In this document: piece by piece, positions 25,723 to 38,796 of the stretch | Layout: each line of letters opens with the position of its first letter | Numbering within the stretch: the stretch's first letter is position 1 | Source: Burkholderiales bacterium Ga0077547 | GTDB lineage: Bacteria > Pseudomonadota > Gammaproteobacteria > Burkholderiales > Burkholderiaceae_C | Direction: 5' to 3' | Assembly (NCBI GenBank): GCA_001464195.1 | Contig: LNEY01000031.1 | Span: forward strand, 1 to 64,000 | Length of the DNA stretch: 64,000 bases | Position numbers and translations under genes: made by a program | The notes under the pieces: generated by a model | What the model was told of the DNA's origin: nothing | What the model saw: only the letters and a program-made list of their open reading frames with translations | The model's database searches: none

Positions 25723-27441
25723 TCACTCGTTGGTGCACGCGATCACTTCTTCCAGCGTGGTGACGCCCGCCCGGACCTTGACCAGCCCGGACTGTCGCAG
25801 GTCGCGCACGCCTTCGCGCTGGGCCTGCTCGGCAATGTCGACCGCCGTGCCCTCGGTGAGGATGATGCGTTGGATCTCTTCGGTGATTGGCATCACCTGG
25901 TAGATGCCGACCCGCCCCCGGTAACCATTTGTACACGCAGAGCAACCGACCGCACGGAAGGGCTTCCAGGTGCCGTTCAGCTCGCTTTCGGTGAAGCCTG
26001 CCTTGAGCAGCGCTTCCCGGGGGTAGTCGGCCGGCGCTTTGCAACTCTCGCAAAGCTTGCGGGCGAGCCGCTGCGCAGTGATCAGCAGCACGCTGGAGGC
26101 GATGTTGAACGGCGCGACGCCCATGTTCAACATGCGGGTCAGCGTGGTTGGCGCGTCATTGGTGTGCAGCGTCGACATCACCATGTGGCCGGTTTGCGCT
26201 GCCTTGATGGCGATGTCTGCGGTTTCCAGGTCCCGGATTTCGCCGACCATGATGATGTCCGGATCCTGCCGAAGGAAGGATTTCAAGGCCACGGCAAAGT
26301 TCAGCCCGGCCTTGTCGTTGACATTGACCTGGTTGATGCCAGGCAGGTTGATTTCTGCCGGGTCTTCGACGGTCGAGATGTTGACGCCCGGCTGATTCAG
26401 GATGTTCAGACAGGTGTACAGCGACACCGTCTTGCCAGAACCGGTCGGGCCGGTCACCAGCACCATGCCGTAGGGCCGTTGGATGCAATGCAGCAATCGC
26501 TCGCGCTCGACTTTCTCGTAGCCAAGGGCTTCGATGCCCAACTTGGCGCTTGACGCGTCCAGGATTCGGATCACGATCTTCTCGCCGAACAGCGTGGGCA
26601 AGGTGCTGACACGGAAGTCGATCGACTTGCTGCCGAACTTGAGCTTCATCCGGCCATCTTGTGGCACACGCTTTTCGGCGATGTCCAGCCGCGAGATCAC
26701 CTTGATGCGCGACGACAGCTTGTCCTTGATCGCAATCGGTGGCTGAGTGATTTCACGCAATTCGCCGTCTACCCGAAAGCGCACCCGGTAGTGATACTCA
26801 TAAGGCTCGAAATGAAGGTCTGAGGCTCGCGCATTGATGGCGTCGATCAGCATCTTCTGCAGGAAGCGCACCACTGGCGCATCTTCAACATCCGGGGCGG
26901 CTTCGGCGGCTTCCTGATTGGTGACATCGTCGGTGACATCAAACTCGAAGTCGCCCGAGGCCATCGACTCCAGGGTTTCTGTCGCACTGGTGCTGCTGGA
27001 TTCGACGATCTTGGACAGCTTGTCGTGCTCGACGATGACCCATTCAGGGGTCAACTGTGTCGCGAACTTGATGCGTTCGACCGCCTCTTGGTCGGTGGGG
27101 TCGGCGCCGCCGATGAACAAGCGCCCGCCTCGTTTGCCCAGTACGACGATCTGATATTGCGACGCCAGCTTGCCGTCGATGATGTTGCGCGGCAGCTTCT
27201 GTGCATCGACCGCGTTCAGGTCCAGCAAGGGCAGCGCGAGCGCAGATGAGAGCGTGTGTGCCAGATCGGCCGGAGACACCGCGCCTGCCGCAATCACTGC
27301 CGCGACGAAGCTGATCTTCTTCTCGCGGGCTGACTTGACCAAGCCCTCTGCGGCCTTCTCGTTCAGCTTCCCAGCGTGGACAAGAACCCGTGCGACGCCG
27401 GACAGAGCGGATTGTGGCGCTTCAGCGAGGGTGTCTGCCAT
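25723..27441 (-). CDS. pilB: Type IV pilus assembly ATPase PilB
   Basis: A 572-residue GspE/PilB secretion ATPase that powers pilus extension. An N-terminal MshEN-like domain (about 1-150) precedes the ATPase core, which has Walker A GPTGSGKT near residue 332 and the Asp/Walker B box DPDIIMVGEIRD. A four-cysteine zinc site (CESC and CSAC) lies near 465-510. It is the first gene of pilBCD. Although this operon lacks the pilin itself, pilS-pilR at 46.2-49.7 kb would activate pilin transcription. Confidence 0.97.
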   Translation of the reverse strand: MADTLAEAPQSALSGVARVLVHAGKLNEKAAEGLVKSAREKKISFVAAVIAAGAVSPADLAHTLSSALALPLLDLNAVDAQKLPRNIIDGKLASQYQIVVLGKRGGRLFIGGADPTDQEAVERIKFATQLTPEWVIVEHDKLSKIVESSSTSATETLESMASGDFEFDVTDDVTNQEAAEAAPDVEDAPVVRFLQKMLIDAINARASDLHFEPYEYHYRVRFRVDGELREITQPPIAIKDKLSSRIKVISRLDIAEKRVPQDGRMKLKFGSKSIDFRVSTLPTLFGEKIVIRILDASSAKLGIEALGYEKVERERLLHCIQRPYGMVLVTGPTGSGKTVSLYTCLNILNQPGVNISTVEDPAEINLPGINQVNVNDKAGLNFAVALKSFLRQDPDIIMVGEIRDLETADIAIKAAQTGHMVMSTLHTNDAPTTLTRMLNMGVAPFNIASSVLLITAQRLARKLCESCKAPADYPREALLKAGFTESELNGTWKPFRAVGCSACTNGYRGRVGIYQVMPITEEIQRIILTEGTAVDIAEQAQREGVRDLRQSGLVKVRAGVTTLEEVIACTNE

Positions 27442-27515
27442 TCAGTGCCCGGTGCTCGAACGATCAACTGACGAATGGGCTTCAGCGAAGAAGTTATGGC
27501 CCATGACCCAGAAAT

Positions 27516-27592
27516 TGGTCGGGGTGAGAGGATTCGAACCTCCGGCCTCTACGTCCCGAACGTAGCGCTCTACCAGGCTAAGCTACACCCCG
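27516..27592 (-). tRNA. tRNA-Pro (CGG)
   Basis: A 77-nt cloverleaf on the minus strand including an encoded CCA. The acceptor arm is CGGGGTG/CACCCCG, the T arm has GGTTCGAATCC, and the anticodon loop TTCGGGA gives anticodon CGG, reading CCG proline codons. It lies between ispB and pilB on their strand, and no separate strong promoter was seen, so it may be processed from the ispB transcript. Confidence 0.95.
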
Positions 27593-27628
27593 AATTCCGG
27601 TGTCTGAAAATGATATGTCGCGGAAATC

Positions 27629-28624
27629 TCAGGACGAGCGGTCAAGTGAACGTACACACAAGTTTATCAGAGCGTCCCGGTAAATCGACGGGCGCAAGCC
27701 CGCCAGACTCTGCTGAGCCAGCTCGATTTGTTCACGTGCCGCCTCTCGCGTTGCGTCGATCGAGCCGGTGCGACGCACCACCTCGATGACCTCAGGCAGG
27801 CGCGCGACTTCACCCTGCAGGATGGCCGTTCGGATCAGCTCGCGCTCTGACTCGCTGCCGCGCTCCATCGCCAGCAGGAGAGGCAGCGTTGGTTTGCCCT
27901 CGCGCAGGTCATCGCCAACGTTCTTGCCGAGTTCGGCCGTGCTTCCTTCGTAGTCAAGCAAATCATCGACCAGCTGGAATGCGGTGCCCAACGACCGCCC
28001 GTAATTCGCGCAGGCCTCCTCGACGTCCGGTGAGGCGTCAGCCAGAACCGCTCCCAGGCGAGCGCTCGCCTCGAACAGTTTGGCTGTCTTGAACCGGATC
28101 ACCTTCAGGTAGTCGCTCACCTGTACATCGGGGTTGTGCATGTTCATCAACTGCAGCACTTCACCCTCGGCAATCACGTTAGTGGCCTCTGACAGAACCT
28201 CCAGCACGCGCATCCTGTTCACCGACACCATCATCTGAAAAGCGCGGGAATAGACGAAGTCGCCCACGAGAATGCTGGCCGCGTTGCCGAACAGCGCGTT
28301 GGCCGTTTTCTTTCCACGTCGCAGATCGGATTCGTCGACCACGTCGTCATGGAGCAGGGTGGCCGTGTGAATGAATTCGACGGTGGCCGCCAGTTCGAAT
28401 CGCTCGGGACCACGAAAGCCCAGAGCGTTCGAAAACAGCAGGACCAGCATAGGCCTGACCCGCTTGCCGCCCGCGCTGGTGATGTAGCCAGCGATTTGAT
28501 TGACGAGTACGACCTGCGATGCCAGACGCCGGGTAATGACCGTATCGACTTCCTGCATCTCCGCCTCCATCAGCTGGGCGTCTGCGGAGACATCATTGGT
28601 GTAGGCGTTGGGTTCGGCGCGCAC
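27629..28624 (-). CDS. ispB: Octaprenyl diphosphate synthase IspB
   Basis: A 331-residue trans-polyprenyl synthase. The first aspartate-rich motif is in [11 protein letters not shown] (near residue 92) and the second in [10 protein letters not shown] (near 220); both bind the magnesium-diphosphate substrate. It makes the side chain of ubiquinone. The start is a GTG at 28624 with AAAGG five bases upstream. It is divergent from rplU-rpmA, a conserved arrangement in proteobacteria. Confidence 0.94.
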   Translation of the reverse strand: MRAEPNAYTNDVSADAQLMEAEMQEVDTVITRRLASQVVLVNQIAGYITSAGGKRVRPMLVLLFSNALGFRGPERFELAATVEFIHTATLLHDDVVDESDLRRGKKTANALFGNAASILVGDFVYSRAFQMMVSVNRMRVLEVLSEATNVIAEGEVLQLMNMHNPDVQVSDYLKVIRFKTAKLFEASARLGAVLADASPDVEEACANYGRSLGTAFQLVDDLLDYEGSTAELGKNVGDDLREGKPTLPLLLAMERGSESERELIRTAILQGEVARLPEVIEVVRRTGSIDATREAAREQIELAQQSLAGLRPSIYRDALINLCVRSLDRSS

Positions 28625-28806
28625 GCTGGCCTTTGTCGGGAAGGACCCGAATTATAGAAACGCGACAGTCGGCCCGCAGGCTGCGTTTGCCCGCACTTCG
28701 CGATTCCAGCGCGAGCGGGCAAATTCGAGCTAGAATCGAGGGCTACGCCCATTGCCGTGACAGATTTGCACGGCACGCAACAAAGAATTCAATCGAAAGG
28801 ACTGAA

Positions 28807-29118
28807 ATGTACGCAGTCATCAAGACCGGCGGGAAACAATACCGGGTTGCCACCGGTGAGAAACTCAAGGTCGAGCAGATCGTCGCAGAGATTGGCCAGC
28901 AAATCACGATTGACCAAGTGCTGGCGGTTGGTGATGGCGCGGACATCAAGATCGGAAGCCCATTGGTGTCTGGTGCGACGGTCGTCGCGACGGTGCTCTC
29001 GCAAGGTCGTCACGACAAGGTGCGCATCTTCAAGATGCGTCGACGCAAGCACTACCAGAAGCGCCAAGGCCATCGCCAAGCGTTCACCGAAATCCAAATC
29101 AGCGCCGTCAACGCCTGA
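28807..29118 (+). CDS. rplU: 50S ribosomal protein L21
   Basis: A 103-residue ribosomal protein with the standard start [14 protein letters not shown] and the basic [16 protein letters not shown] segment that contacts 23S rRNA. The ATG at 28807 has AAAGGA upstream; longer in-frame starts do not fit the family. It is first in rplU-rpmA-obgE-proB. A TAGAAT hexamer at 28731-28736 may be its -10 box. Confidence 0.98.
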   Translation: MYAVIKTGGKQYRVATGEKLKVEQIVAEIGQQITIDQVLAVGDGADIKIGSPLVSGATVVATVLSQGRHDKVRIFKMRRRKHYQKRQGHRQAFTEIQISAVNA

Positions 29119-29151
29119 TCTCGGATGCACTAGTTTTTTGAGGATTCAGTC

Positions 29152-29409
29152 ATGGCACAGAAAAAAGGCGGCGGGTCGACCCGCAACGGGCGCGATTCGC
29201 AGCCCAAGATGCTTGGCGTCAAGGCGTTTGGCGGTCAGTCGATTCCGGCGGGCTCCATCATCGTTCGCCAGCGCGGCACCCAGTTTCACCCGGGCACCAA
29301 TGTCGGGGTTGGCAAGGATCACACCCTGTTTGCACTGACCGATGGCGAGGTGGTCTTTGCGGTCAAGGGCCCGCGCAATCGCCGTACGGTGAGCATCAAG
29401 GCTCACTGA
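29152..29409 (+). CDS. rpmA: 50S ribosomal protein L27
   Basis: An 85-residue ribosomal protein, full length. The flexible N-terminus [16 protein letters not shown] reaches the peptidyl transferase centre. It follows rplU by 33 bases and is followed by a small terminator-like hairpin before obgE. Confidence 0.98.
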   Translation: MAQKKGGGSTRNGRDSQPKMLGVKAFGGQSIPAGSIIVRQRGTQFHPGTNVGVGKDHTLFALTDGEVVFAVKGPRNRRTVSIKAH

Positions 29410-29433
29410 GAACGTCAGTGGCCGAGTTGCGTG

Positions 29434-29453
29434 AGCCCCGGTTTGCCGGGGCT
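29434..29453 (+). terminator. Attenuator-like hairpin after rpmA
   Basis: A perfect 8-bp stem (29434-29441 with 29446-29453) has a TTTG loop and a poor T-run (TTTCGTATTT). It lies 24 bases after rpmA and probably reduces read-through into obgE rather than stopping it fully. Confidence 0.65.
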
Positions 29454-29539
29454 TTCGTATTTCTGGTCTGCCGTTTAACGTTAACCGCACCGGTAGCTGG
29501 CCGCCAGCGCGGCCTCTGTATCGCTTCCAACACCACTGA

Positions 29540-31704
<2,165 letters not shown>

Positions 31705-31731
<27 letters not shown>

Positions 31732-31792
31732 TGTGCCGGCAGAAATATCAAAATCAGCGTCCGACATTCAAATGGTCGTTATCGATTTGAAT
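31705..31792 (+). terminator. Two AT-rich hairpins between convergent proB and rppH
   Basis: AGATAATA/TATTATCT (31710-31717 with 31722-31729), extended by CACA/TGTG outside a small bulge, covers the end of proB including part of its stop codon. ATTCAAAT/ATTTGAAT (31766-31773 with 31785-31792) follows. Both are unusually AT-rich for this genome and sit between converging genes, so they may act as terminators or 3'-end stabilisers. Confidence 0.5.
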
Positions 31793-31827
31793 TGACGAAA
31801 TTACTCGGGTTCGATTCGGTCCAGTGA

Positions 31828-32406
31828 TCACGCAGGAACGTCACCACCGCCCTGTGACGAGGCATCGAGACCAGATTTTCCACCGTCCTCTGGTGGAGCA
31901 GCGTCACGCCTTGTCGTTCGTTCTGACGGTGCCGGCCTAGGCAAGAAGCGTGACAGTTCCGTGAGCGCGTGTTGGTACACATCGCGCTTGAAATCGATGA
32001 CCACGTCCAGCGGTATCCAGTATTCGTTCCAGCGCCAAGCGTCGAATTCGGGATGGCTGGTTGCGCGAAGGTTCATGTCGCTGTCACGGCCGGTCAGCTG
32101 CAACAGGAACCAGATCTGCTTTTGTCCACGGTAATGGCCTCGCGCCTCGCGGCGAATGAAGCGATCCGGAACCTCGTAACGCAGCCAGTCTCGCGTCCGA
32201 GCGAGGATGCGGACGTGGTCGGTTGTCAGCCCCACTTCCTCGTGGAGCTCTCGGTACATCGCCTGCTCAGGCGTTTCCCCGTGTTTGATTCCTCCCTGCG
32301 GGAACTGCCATGAGTGTGTTCGGAGCCTTTTGCCCCAAAACACCTGGTTCCTCTGATTGAGCAGGACGATGCCGACGTTGGGTCTGAACCCCTCACGGTC
32401 GAGCAT
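31828..32406 (-). CDS. rppH: RNA pyrophosphohydrolase RppH
   Basis: A 192-residue Nudix hydrolase that removes pyrophosphate from the 5' end of mRNAs and so starts decay. The Nudix box is at residues 38-60, with the key [17 protein letters not shown]. The N-terminus [15 protein letters not shown] is typical. The C-terminal 35 residues are a disordered, charged tail longer than in E. coli. The ATG at 32406 is chosen to match the family; an upstream extension is not conserved. It is divergent from proS, also a common arrangement. Confidence 0.95.
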   Translation of the reverse strand: MLDREGFRPNVGIVLLNQRNQVFWGKRLRTHSWQFPQGGIKHGETPEQAMYRELHEEVGLTTDHVRILARTRDWLRYEVPDRFIRREARGHYRGQKQIWFLLQLTGRDSDMNLRATSHPEFDAWRWNEYWIPLDVVIDFKRDVYQHALTELSRFLPRPAPSERTTRRDAAPPEDGGKSGLDASSQGGGDVPA

Positions 32407-32546
32407 AATGAACCCCAAATCTGTAATTGATTTGATTATTGCACCGCGATGGCAATATGCAAACTCCCTGTCTGCAGGGTGTCTAACCGCAGACTTTCCG
32501 CGCTGCGCCCATTCCACTTCCCCCTACAGCCCCTGTGGCCCTATTG

Positions 32547-34292
32547 ATGAAAGCGTCCCAGTTCTTTATTTCCACCTTGCGAGAGGCACCTGCCGACGCC
32601 GAAGTGGTGAGTCACAAGCTGATGCTTCGCGCTGGCTTCATCAAGCGCTTGAGCGCTGGCATTTACAACTACATGCCGATGGGGCTGCGGGTGATTCGGA
32701 AGGTGGAAGCCATCGTTCGCGAGGAAATGAACCGGGCTGGTGCAATCGAGTTATTGATGCCATTGGTCCAACCGGCAGAGCTCTGGCAGGAGACCGGGCG
32801 CTTCGACAAGATGGGTGCCGAATTGATGCGGGTGAAGGATCGCCACGACCGAGATTTCATCATTCAGCCCACCAGCGAAGAAGTGATCACTGACATCGCT
32901 CGCCAGGAATTGCGGAGCTACCGCGCACTGCCCAAAAACTTCTATCACATCCAGACCAAGTTCCGCGACGAGCGCAGGCCTCGCTTCGGGGTGATGCGAG
33001 GTCGCGAATTCACGATGAAGGACGCCTACTCCTTCGACCGTGATGTCGAATCGGCGGGCAAGAGTTATGACGCGATGTATGCCGCCTATCAGCGCATCTT
33101 TGGGCGCCTGGGCCTGACCTACCGCGCCGTGGCAGCTGATACGGGTGCCATTGGCGGCGACCGGTCGCATGAATTCCAGGTGATTGCCGACACGGGTGAA
33201 GATGCGCTGGCCTACTGTGCGACGTCTGGCTACGCGGCCAATGTCGAACTGGCCGAAGCACTGCCGCTGATTGCACAGCGCGGCGCGGCAACACAACTCA
33301 TGGCCAAGGCCTCGACGCCGCGCAAGTCGACTTGCGAAGACGTGTCGAACTTGCTTGGTGTGCCGCTGACATCCACGGTGAAATCGCTGGTGCTCGCCAC
33401 CGACGAACAACTGCCCAACGATGCCGGTACGCGCACCACGATCTGGCTGCTGCTGGTGCGCGGTGACCACAGCCTGAACGAGGTGAAGGCCGGCAAGTTG
33501 GCAGGCTTGAAGGGTGGCCACCGTTTTGCCACCGCAGCCGAGATTGCCCAGCACTTCGGCTGTAAGCCCGGTTACTTGGGTCCGGTGGGTGCGGCGGGTG
33601 CCGTGAAGATCGTCGTGGATCGCACCGTGGCCGCGATGAGCGACTTCGTCTGCGGCGCCAACGAAGAAGACTTCCACCTGACCGGCGTCAATTGGGGCCG
33701 GGACTTGCCAGAGCCCGACTTGGTCGCTGATTTGCGCAATGTTGTTGCCGGCGACCCATCGCCCGATGGACAGGGCGTGCTGTCGATCCAGCGTGGCATC
33801 GAGGTAGGCCATGTGTTTTTCCTCGGCACGAAGTACAGCGAGGCCATGAAGGCGACCTATCTCGACGAGGGCGGCAAGCCGCGTCTGATGGAGATGGGTT
33901 GCTACGGCATCGGCGTCACGCGTATCCTGGGGGCTGCGGTAGAGCAACGCCATGACGAGCGCGGGATGATCTGGCCTGCGGCCATCGCGCCCTTCGCCGT
34001 GGTGATCTGTCCGGTCGGTTACGACCGGTTCCCTGAGGTGAAGGCCGCTGCCCACAGCTTGTATGCCTCGCTTGAACAAGCGGGCATCGATGTGATCCTG
34101 GACGACCGTGGCGAGCGTCCGGGCGCCATGTTTGCTGACTGGGAACTGATCGGTGTGCCGCACCGTGTGGCCATCGGCGAACGCAGCCTGAAGGAGGGCC
34201 AGGTCGAGTACCAGGCCCGGCAGGACACGAACTCAACGGCGGTGCGTCTGGACGACGTGGTGGCGCTGTTGAAGGGGAAACTCGCACCATGA
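32547..34292 (+). CDS. proS: Prolyl-tRNA synthetase
   Basis: A 581-residue class II aminoacyl-tRNA synthetase of the bacterial type with an editing domain. Motif 2 [21 protein letters not shown] and motif 3 near [13 protein letters not shown] are clear, and the INS editing domain lies between (about residues 225-395). It charges tRNA-Pro. The ATG at 32547 gives the standard start [15 protein letters not shown]. Its stop overlaps the next gene's ATG by four bases. Confidence 0.98.
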   Translation: MKASQFFISTLREAPADAEVVSHKLMLRAGFIKRLSAGIYNYMPMGLRVIRKVEAIVREEMNRAGAIELLMPLVQPAELWQETGRFDKMGAELMRVKDRHDRDFIIQPTSEEVITDIARQELRSYRALPKNFYHIQTKFRDERRPRFGVMRGREFTMKDAYSFDRDVESAGKSYDAMYAAYQRIFGRLGLTYRAVAADTGAIGGDRSHEFQVIADTGEDALAYCATSGYAANVELAEALPLIAQRGAATQLMAKASTPRKSTCEDVSNLLGVPLTSTVKSLVLATDEQLPNDAGTRTTIWLLLVRGDHSLNEVKAGKLAGLKGGHRFATAAEIAQHFGCKPGYLGPVGAAGAVKIVVDRTVAAMSDFVCGANEEDFHLTGVNWGRDLPEPDLVADLRNVVAGDPSPDGQGVLSIQRGIEVGHVFFLGTKYSEAMKATYLDEGGKPRLMEMGCYGIGVTRILGAAVEQRHDERGMIWPAAIAPFAVVICPVGYDRFPEVKAAAHSLYASLEQAGIDVILDDRGERPGAMFADWELIGVPHRVAIGERSLKEGQVEYQARQDTNSTAVRLDDVVALLKGKLAP

Positions 34293-34903
34293 CCGTCGCG
34301 CGTCGCCACATCCTGCTGGCGGGCTTCGCCAGCACGGTTCCGTGGCGCGCGGCGCATGCCGGTGGACAGGTTGAGGAGCCCCTGGCCGACGCAGTGCGCT
34401 CGGCCTTGTCGGCTGCGGTGCGTGATGCCGCCCCGCCTACGCCGATCTTCGACACGGCAGAGCAACGGCTAGCCTACCTGCGTTGGCTGAGCGCGGCGAG
34501 TGATCGCCTCAAGGCGCGCAAGCCGCATTACGACGCCCGTATCGAATTCCTGCAGACCGTCTGGTACGAGAGCAAACGCAAGGGACTGGACCCGTCCCTG
34601 GTGCTGGCGCTGATCCAGGTCGAGAGCGGGTTTCGAAAGTACGCCATCAGCCGAGTCGGGGCGCGCGGCTACATGCAGGTGATGCCGTTCTGGGCGCGGC
34701 TGATCGGTGACGGTGATGTCAGCCGGCTATTCCACATGCAAACCAATCTTCGCTTTGGCTGCGTGATCCTGAGACACTACCTGGACACCGAGCGGGGGGA
34801 TCAATTTCTGGCGCTCGGCCGCTACAACGGCAGCCGTGGCCAGGCCAAGTACCCCAACATGGTGTTCGGTGCCCGCAGGCAGTGGGATGTGCGCCTGGCC
34901 TGA
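34289..34903 (+). CDS. Lytic murein transglycosylase, SLT family
   Basis: A 204-residue exported enzyme. The signal peptide ([13 protein letters not shown]..., cleaved near AAHAG at about residue 25) begins with a double arginine but also fits Sec export. The transglycosylase domain starts near residue 85, with the catalytic Glu112 in [12 protein letters not shown], and [12 protein letters not shown] and the YNGS segment follow as in goose-type lysozyme folds. It cleaves peptidoglycan strands in the periplasm. It is coupled to proS through an ATGA overlap. Confidence 0.92.
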   Translation: MTVARRHILLAGFASTVPWRAAHAGGQVEEPLADAVRSALSAAVRDAAPPTPIFDTAEQRLAYLRWLSAASDRLKARKPHYDARIEFLQTVWYESKRKGLDPSLVLALIQVESGFRKYAISRVGARGYMQVMPFWARLIGDGDVSRLFHMQTNLRFGCVILRHYLDTERGDQFLALGRYNGSRGQAKYPNMVFGARRQWDVRLA

Positions 34904-34913
34904 TCCGCCGTGA

Positions 34914-35492
34914 TCACAAACCTGTCCAAGAGCGTGGCACAGCGGCTTCGATGCCGATCAATGCGAGCACACGTTCGACGGAGTCATTGACCAACTCATC
35001 GATGGACTGCGGCTTCAGATAGAAGGCTGGCAATGGCGGAAAGATGATGCCGCCCATTTCGGTCACCGCCGTCATGTTGCGCAAGTGCGCCAGATTGAAC
35101 GGGGTTTCGCGCACCATCAACACCAGCCGTCGCCGTTCCTTCAGCGTGACATCCGCTGCGCGAGTCAACAGGTTGTCGGACATCCCATGGGCCACCGAGG
35201 CCAGCGTCTTCATGGAGCACGGCGCCACCACCATGGCGTGTGTGGCAAAAGAGCCGCTGGCAATTGCGGCCCCGACGTCAGCCGGGTTGTAGGCCACGTC
35301 TGCCAGACGCTCCAGCGCGTGGCGGTCCAGCCCGAGTTCGTGATGGACGTTGAGCACGCCCGCCGGTGTCGCGACCAGATGGGTCTCGCACCCTACCTCG
35401 CGGCAACGCTTGAGCAGGCGCAGGGTGTAGACAGCGCCCGTGGCGCCAGAAACACCAACCACCAACCGAGGCCGCTGACCGGCGGTCGCCAT
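34914..35492 (-). CDS. ubiX: Flavin prenyltransferase UbiX
   Basis: A 192-residue enzyme that makes the prenylated FMN cofactor used by the decarboxylase UbiD in ubiquinone synthesis. The N-terminal VGVSGATGAVYTLRLL binds FMN, and the APCSMKTLASVAHG and RETPFNLAHLRNM segments are diagnostic. The ATG at 35492 is preferred over a TTG nine bases upstream. It follows grxD by 26 bases. Confidence 0.95.
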   Translation of the reverse strand: MATAGQRPRLVVGVSGATGAVYTLRLLKRCREVGCETHLVATPAGVLNVHHELGLDRHALERLADVAYNPADVGAAIASGSFATHAMVVAPCSMKTLASVAHGMSDNLLTRAADVTLKERRRLVLMVRETPFNLAHLRNMTAVTEMGGIIFPPLPAFYLKPQSIDELVNDSVERVLALIGIEAAVPRSWTGL

Positions 35493-35518
35493 CGTGGGCA
35501 ACGCGTTGCGCGACGCTG

Positions 35519-35830
35519 TCAGCTCTTCAGGAGCGGGGCGAGTTCACCCGCCTCGAACATCTCGGCCATGATGTCTGAGCCACCGACGAACTCACCCTTG
35601 ACGTAAAGCTGCGGGATGGTCGGCCAGTTGGAATAGCCCTTGATGCCCTGACGAATCTCTTCGTCTTCCAGTACGTTGACCGTCGTCACTGCGGTGGCGC
35701 CACAGGCCTTCAGGATTTGGATCGCGCGACCGGAGAAGCCGCACATCGGGAATTGAGCTGTTCCCTTCATGAACAGAACCACGTCGTTCCCTTTGACGAG
35801 ATCGTCGATCCGCTTGTTGACGTCGCTCAC
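35519..35830 (-). CDS. grxD: Monothiol glutaredoxin GrxD
   Basis: A 103-residue monothiol glutaredoxin with the CGFS active site (Cys30) and the [18 protein letters not shown] block. It carries and transfers iron-sulfur clusters rather than acting as a general disulfide reductase. The start is GTG at 35830, supported by GAGGAG seven bases upstream; this removes seven residues of an apparent extension. Confidence 0.96.
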   Translation of the reverse strand: MSDVNKRIDDLVKGNDVVLFMKGTAQFPMCGFSGRAIQILKACGATAVTTVNVLEDEEIRQGIKGYSNWPTIPQLYVKGEFVGGSDIMAEMFEAGELAPLLKS

Positions 35831-35919
35831 GCTATCGCTCCTCGAATGCATTGGTTGTGGCAGGCGAGATTACACGAGAACGCGTACCTGTTGCCCGAGA
35901 CCGGGCGTTCGCGCTCCAC

Positions 35920-36564
35920 TCAGAACGAGTACGACACGCCGATCTTGATCAAGGGCGACAGTCGCATGTCGCGCAGCACGTCGTCCAGGCCCTGAGGGCC
36001 TGACAGTGCGCTGCCGAACCTGACCGCCGACTGAGCGCGCAGGGCCATCAGCCCCAGATCGGCGCGAAAGCCCCAGCCTGAGCGGATGGGCAGCTCGGTG
36101 TAGCCCACGCCGACATAGGGGACCGAGACGAGGTCGTTGTTCGGATTCGGCCATCCACCGGCGATCGCACGGCTGGTCAACCCCTGCGATGACACGCCCG
36201 AGCCGCCTGCGCGCCGAGGGGACGGCAAATTCGTCGCGCTGCGCGACGTCACCACCAGTCCGCCGGTCGCGCGCAATCCGCCAACGGATGCAGGCACTGA
36301 GGCGTCGTCGTCACGCCAGTCGAAGTAGTAATCACGCAGCACAGACAGCCTGCGCATGGCGTTGCGACGGGTGTCTGCAGTGAGGTTGTAGGGGTCGAAC
36401 TGGCGAGGCCCGCTCAGACTCTGGCTCAGCTCGATGCGGGCCTGCCAACGGCCATGGAACCAGCTTGAGTCGGTGGCCTGCAGCCCATGGCCGTCGAGCG
36501 CCCGGACGGGCAGGCCGGTAGCCATCAAGGTGGCCATGACGATGTGGCCGGATCGGATGCGCAT
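35920..36564 (-). CDS. Putative outer-membrane or exported protein, unknown family
   Basis: A 214-residue protein with a signal peptide (MRIRSGHIVMATLMATG..., cleaved near ALDG). The mature part has alternating hydrophobic residues and ends in VSYSF; a final Phe is typical of proteins inserted by the Bam machinery. It includes the strand-like YVGVGYTELPIRSGWGFRADLGLMAL, so a small outer-membrane barrel (about eight strands) is possible. It interrupts the conserved prmC-grxD order and is flanked by gaps of 175 and 89 bases. GGGGAG lies upstream of the ATG at 36564. No function can be assigned. Confidence 0.7.
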   Translation of the reverse strand: MRIRSGHIVMATLMATGLPVRALDGHGLQATDSSWFHGRWQARIELSQSLSGPRQFDPYNLTADTRRNAMRRLSVLRDYYFDWRDDDASVPASVGGLRATGGLVVTSRSATNLPSPRRAGGSGVSSQGLTSRAIAGGWPNPNNDLVSVPYVGVGYTELPIRSGWGFRADLGLMALRAQSAVRFGSALSGPQGLDDVLRDMRLSPLIKIGVSYSF

Positions 36565-36739
36565 GTCTGTGCTCCCCAAATCGACGGAATCGAAAGCTCT
36601 GAATGCATCCTACGTCTTGAGCAGCCGACGTGCGGGCCGCTGCTGCGCAATCTCACACGAGAGCGGGGCCGCCTGCTGCGTCGATGCGACGGACTGTGGT
36701 GCCTGTGCGACGGAACAGGTGCTGCAATGCGTACCCGAG

Positions 36740-37606
36740 TCAGTCGAGTCGTCCGCCAGTGCAGCGCTCCAGCCCGGCCAGATCGCTCCGCGTTGCGATC
36801 TGGTGGAAGCCGGCCTGCCTCAGGCGGTCGCGCACCGGCTGGCCCTGATCGTGACCATGCTCCAGCAGCAACCAGCCGCCCGCGTGCAGCCCTGCGGGGG
36901 CTGCGTCGATCAGGCGATGCAGGTCCGCCATGCCGTTCTCGGAGGCAACGAGGGCGGTGTAGGGTTCGTGGCGCAGCGCGTCCAGGTGAGGATCGCCCGG
37001 GGCCACATAGGGGGGGTTCGCCAACGCGAGGTGAAAGCGCTGCCCGGCCACGGCTGACCACCAGTCGCCGTGTGCCAGCGTGATTGGCAGGGCAAGTGCG
37101 TCGGCGTTGCGGCGAGCCAGGTCCAGCGCGGGAGCGCTGGCATCCGCTGCGGTCACCAGGGCAGTCGGAAACCGATGCTGGATCGCCAGCGCCATCGCAC
37201 CGCTGCCGCAGCCCAGGTCCACGACGCGGAGCGGTGTGGACGCTGCCCGTTGAGCCGCGAGCACTTCCAACCCCCACTCGACCAGCAACTCCGTCTCCGG
37301 CCGCGGGATCAGTACCTGCGGCCCGACCTGCAACGTGAGACCGCAAAACTCGGCGTGCTCCAGCAGGTAGGCCAGCGGTTCGCCAGCGGCACGCCGGGCC
37401 AGCCATTCCACATAGCGACGCGCGCACGGCGCATCGAGAGCCACGTCGTCATGTGCCATCAACCAGCTTCTCGATCGCTGCAGCAGGTGGGCCAACATCA
37501 GTTGCGCGTCCAGCCGTTCCACCGCTACCTCGCGAGCCGCAGTGAGCGCCTGCGCGACTGTCATCTCTGCCCACCCGACGGGCGCGGGCGCTTCATCGGC
37601 ACTCAT
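36740..37606 (-). CDS. prmC: Peptide chain release factor methyltransferase PrmC
   Basis: A 288-residue methyltransferase that N5-methylates the glutamine of the GGQ motif in release factors. The AdoMet loop [13 protein letters not shown] is near 128-140 and the catalytic NPPY is at 197-200. Its ATG overlaps the stop codon of prfA, the gene for its own substrate, in an ATGA arrangement. Confidence 0.97.
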   Translation of the reverse strand: MSADEAPAPVGWAEMTVAQALTAAREVAVERLDAQLMLAHLLQRSRSWLMAHDDVALDAPCARRYVEWLARRAAGEPLAYLLEHAEFCGLTLQVGPQVLIPRPETELLVEWGLEVLAAQRAASTPLRVVDLGCGSGAMALAIQHRFPTALVTAADASAPALDLARRNADALALPITLAHGDWWSAVAGQRFHLALANPPYVAPGDPHLDALRHEPYTALVASENGMADLHRLIDAAPAGLHAGGWLLLEHGHDQGQPVRDRLRQAGFHQIATRSDLAGLERCTGGRLD

Positions 37607-38700
37607 CCGCTACCGCTTTCCAGCAGGGCCAATTGCTCTGACGCGCTGGCTGCCTGCAAAGCTGCGATGACCTCGTCGAGATCGCCGTCGATGATGCCTT
37701 GCAGCTTGTACAAGGTCAGGTTGATGCGGTGATCGGTCAGCCGTCCCTGCGGGAAGTTGTAGGTACGGATGCGGTCGCTGCGGTCGCCGCTGCCGATCAG
37801 TCCCCGGCGAGTGGCGGCGTCCTTGGCGGCGCGTTCTTGTCGATCCTTGTCACGTAGGCGCGCCGCCAGCACCGCCATGGCCTTCGCTTTGTTGCGGTGC
37901 TGCGAGCGGTCGTCCTGACACTCGGCGACCAGTCCGGTCGGCAGATGGGTGATGCGGATCGCGCTGTCGGTCTTGTTGACGTGCTGCCCACCAGCGCCGC
38001 TGGCACGGAAGGTGTCAATGCGCAGGTCGGCCGGGTTGAGCTGAACCTCTTCGGCTTCGTCGGGCTCCGGCAACACGGCCACCGTGCACGCACTGGTATG
38101 AATGCGGCCCTGTGTTTCCGTGACGGGTACCCGCTGCACGCGATGTCCGCCGGACTCGAACTTCAGATGGCCGTAGACCCCGTCGCCCTCGATTCGGATC
38201 ACGACTTCCTTGTAGCCGCCGAGGTCCGACACGCTCTCCGACATCAATTCAGTGCGCCAGTGCTTGCGCTCGGCATGGCGCAGGTACATGCGTGCGACGT
38301 CGGCTGCGAACAGTGCTGATTCGTCGCCGCCCGTGCCGGCGCGAATCTCGATGAAGGCATGTCGTGCGTCATCCGGGTCGCGTGGCAGCAACGCCGTCTG
38401 CAGGGCCTGATGCAAGCGATCGATGTCGGCCGCGGCGCTGGCCAGCTCCTCGCGCGCAAAGCCGGCCATCTCGGGGTCGTCATCGGCGCGCTCGAGGATG
38501 GCCTCGGCCTCTGCGGCATCGTGCTCGCGCGCCTCGTACTGACGGAACAAGTCGACGACGCCGCCCACTTCGGCGTACTCCCGATTCACGGCCCGGTACC
38601 GCTGCATGTCGTTCGACAGCGCCGGGTCGTTCAGCGTGGCCTGCAACTCATTGAGTCGCAAGGCCAAGCGTTCGAGTTGCTGTCGAAGGGACGCTTTCAT
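37603..38700 (-). CDS. prfA: Peptide chain release factor 1
   Basis: A 365-residue release factor for UAA and UAG stops. The GGQ motif is at 237-239 within GAGGQHVNK and is the target of PrmC encoded next. The N-terminus [15 protein letters not shown] fits the family, so the ATG at 38700 is used although the frame runs further upstream. It lies 96 bases after hemA. Confidence 0.97.
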   Translation of the reverse strand: MKASLRQQLERLALRLNELQATLNDPALSNDMQRYRAVNREYAEVGGVVDLFRQYEAREHDAAEAEAILERADDDPEMAGFAREELASAAADIDRLHQALQTALLPRDPDDARHAFIEIRAGTGGDESALFAADVARMYLRHAERKHWRTELMSESVSDLGGYKEVVIRIEGDGVYGHLKFESGGHRVQRVPVTETQGRIHTSACTVAVLPEPDEAEEVQLNPADLRIDTFRASGAGGQHVNKTDSAIRITHLPTGLVAECQDDRSQHRNKAKAMAVLAARLRDKDRQERAAKDAATRRGLIGSGDRSDRIRTYNFPQGRLTDHRINLTLYKLQGIIDGDLDEVIAALQAASASEQLALLESGSG

Positions 38701-38796
38701 GGGGTTTTCGGGCTCTTGCCAGCTGACCGTCGCGGCCAGCGCTGCGCCCCACATCGGGAGGCTCGCCGCGCATCGCCCGCTTTGGCGCCGGGCTGT

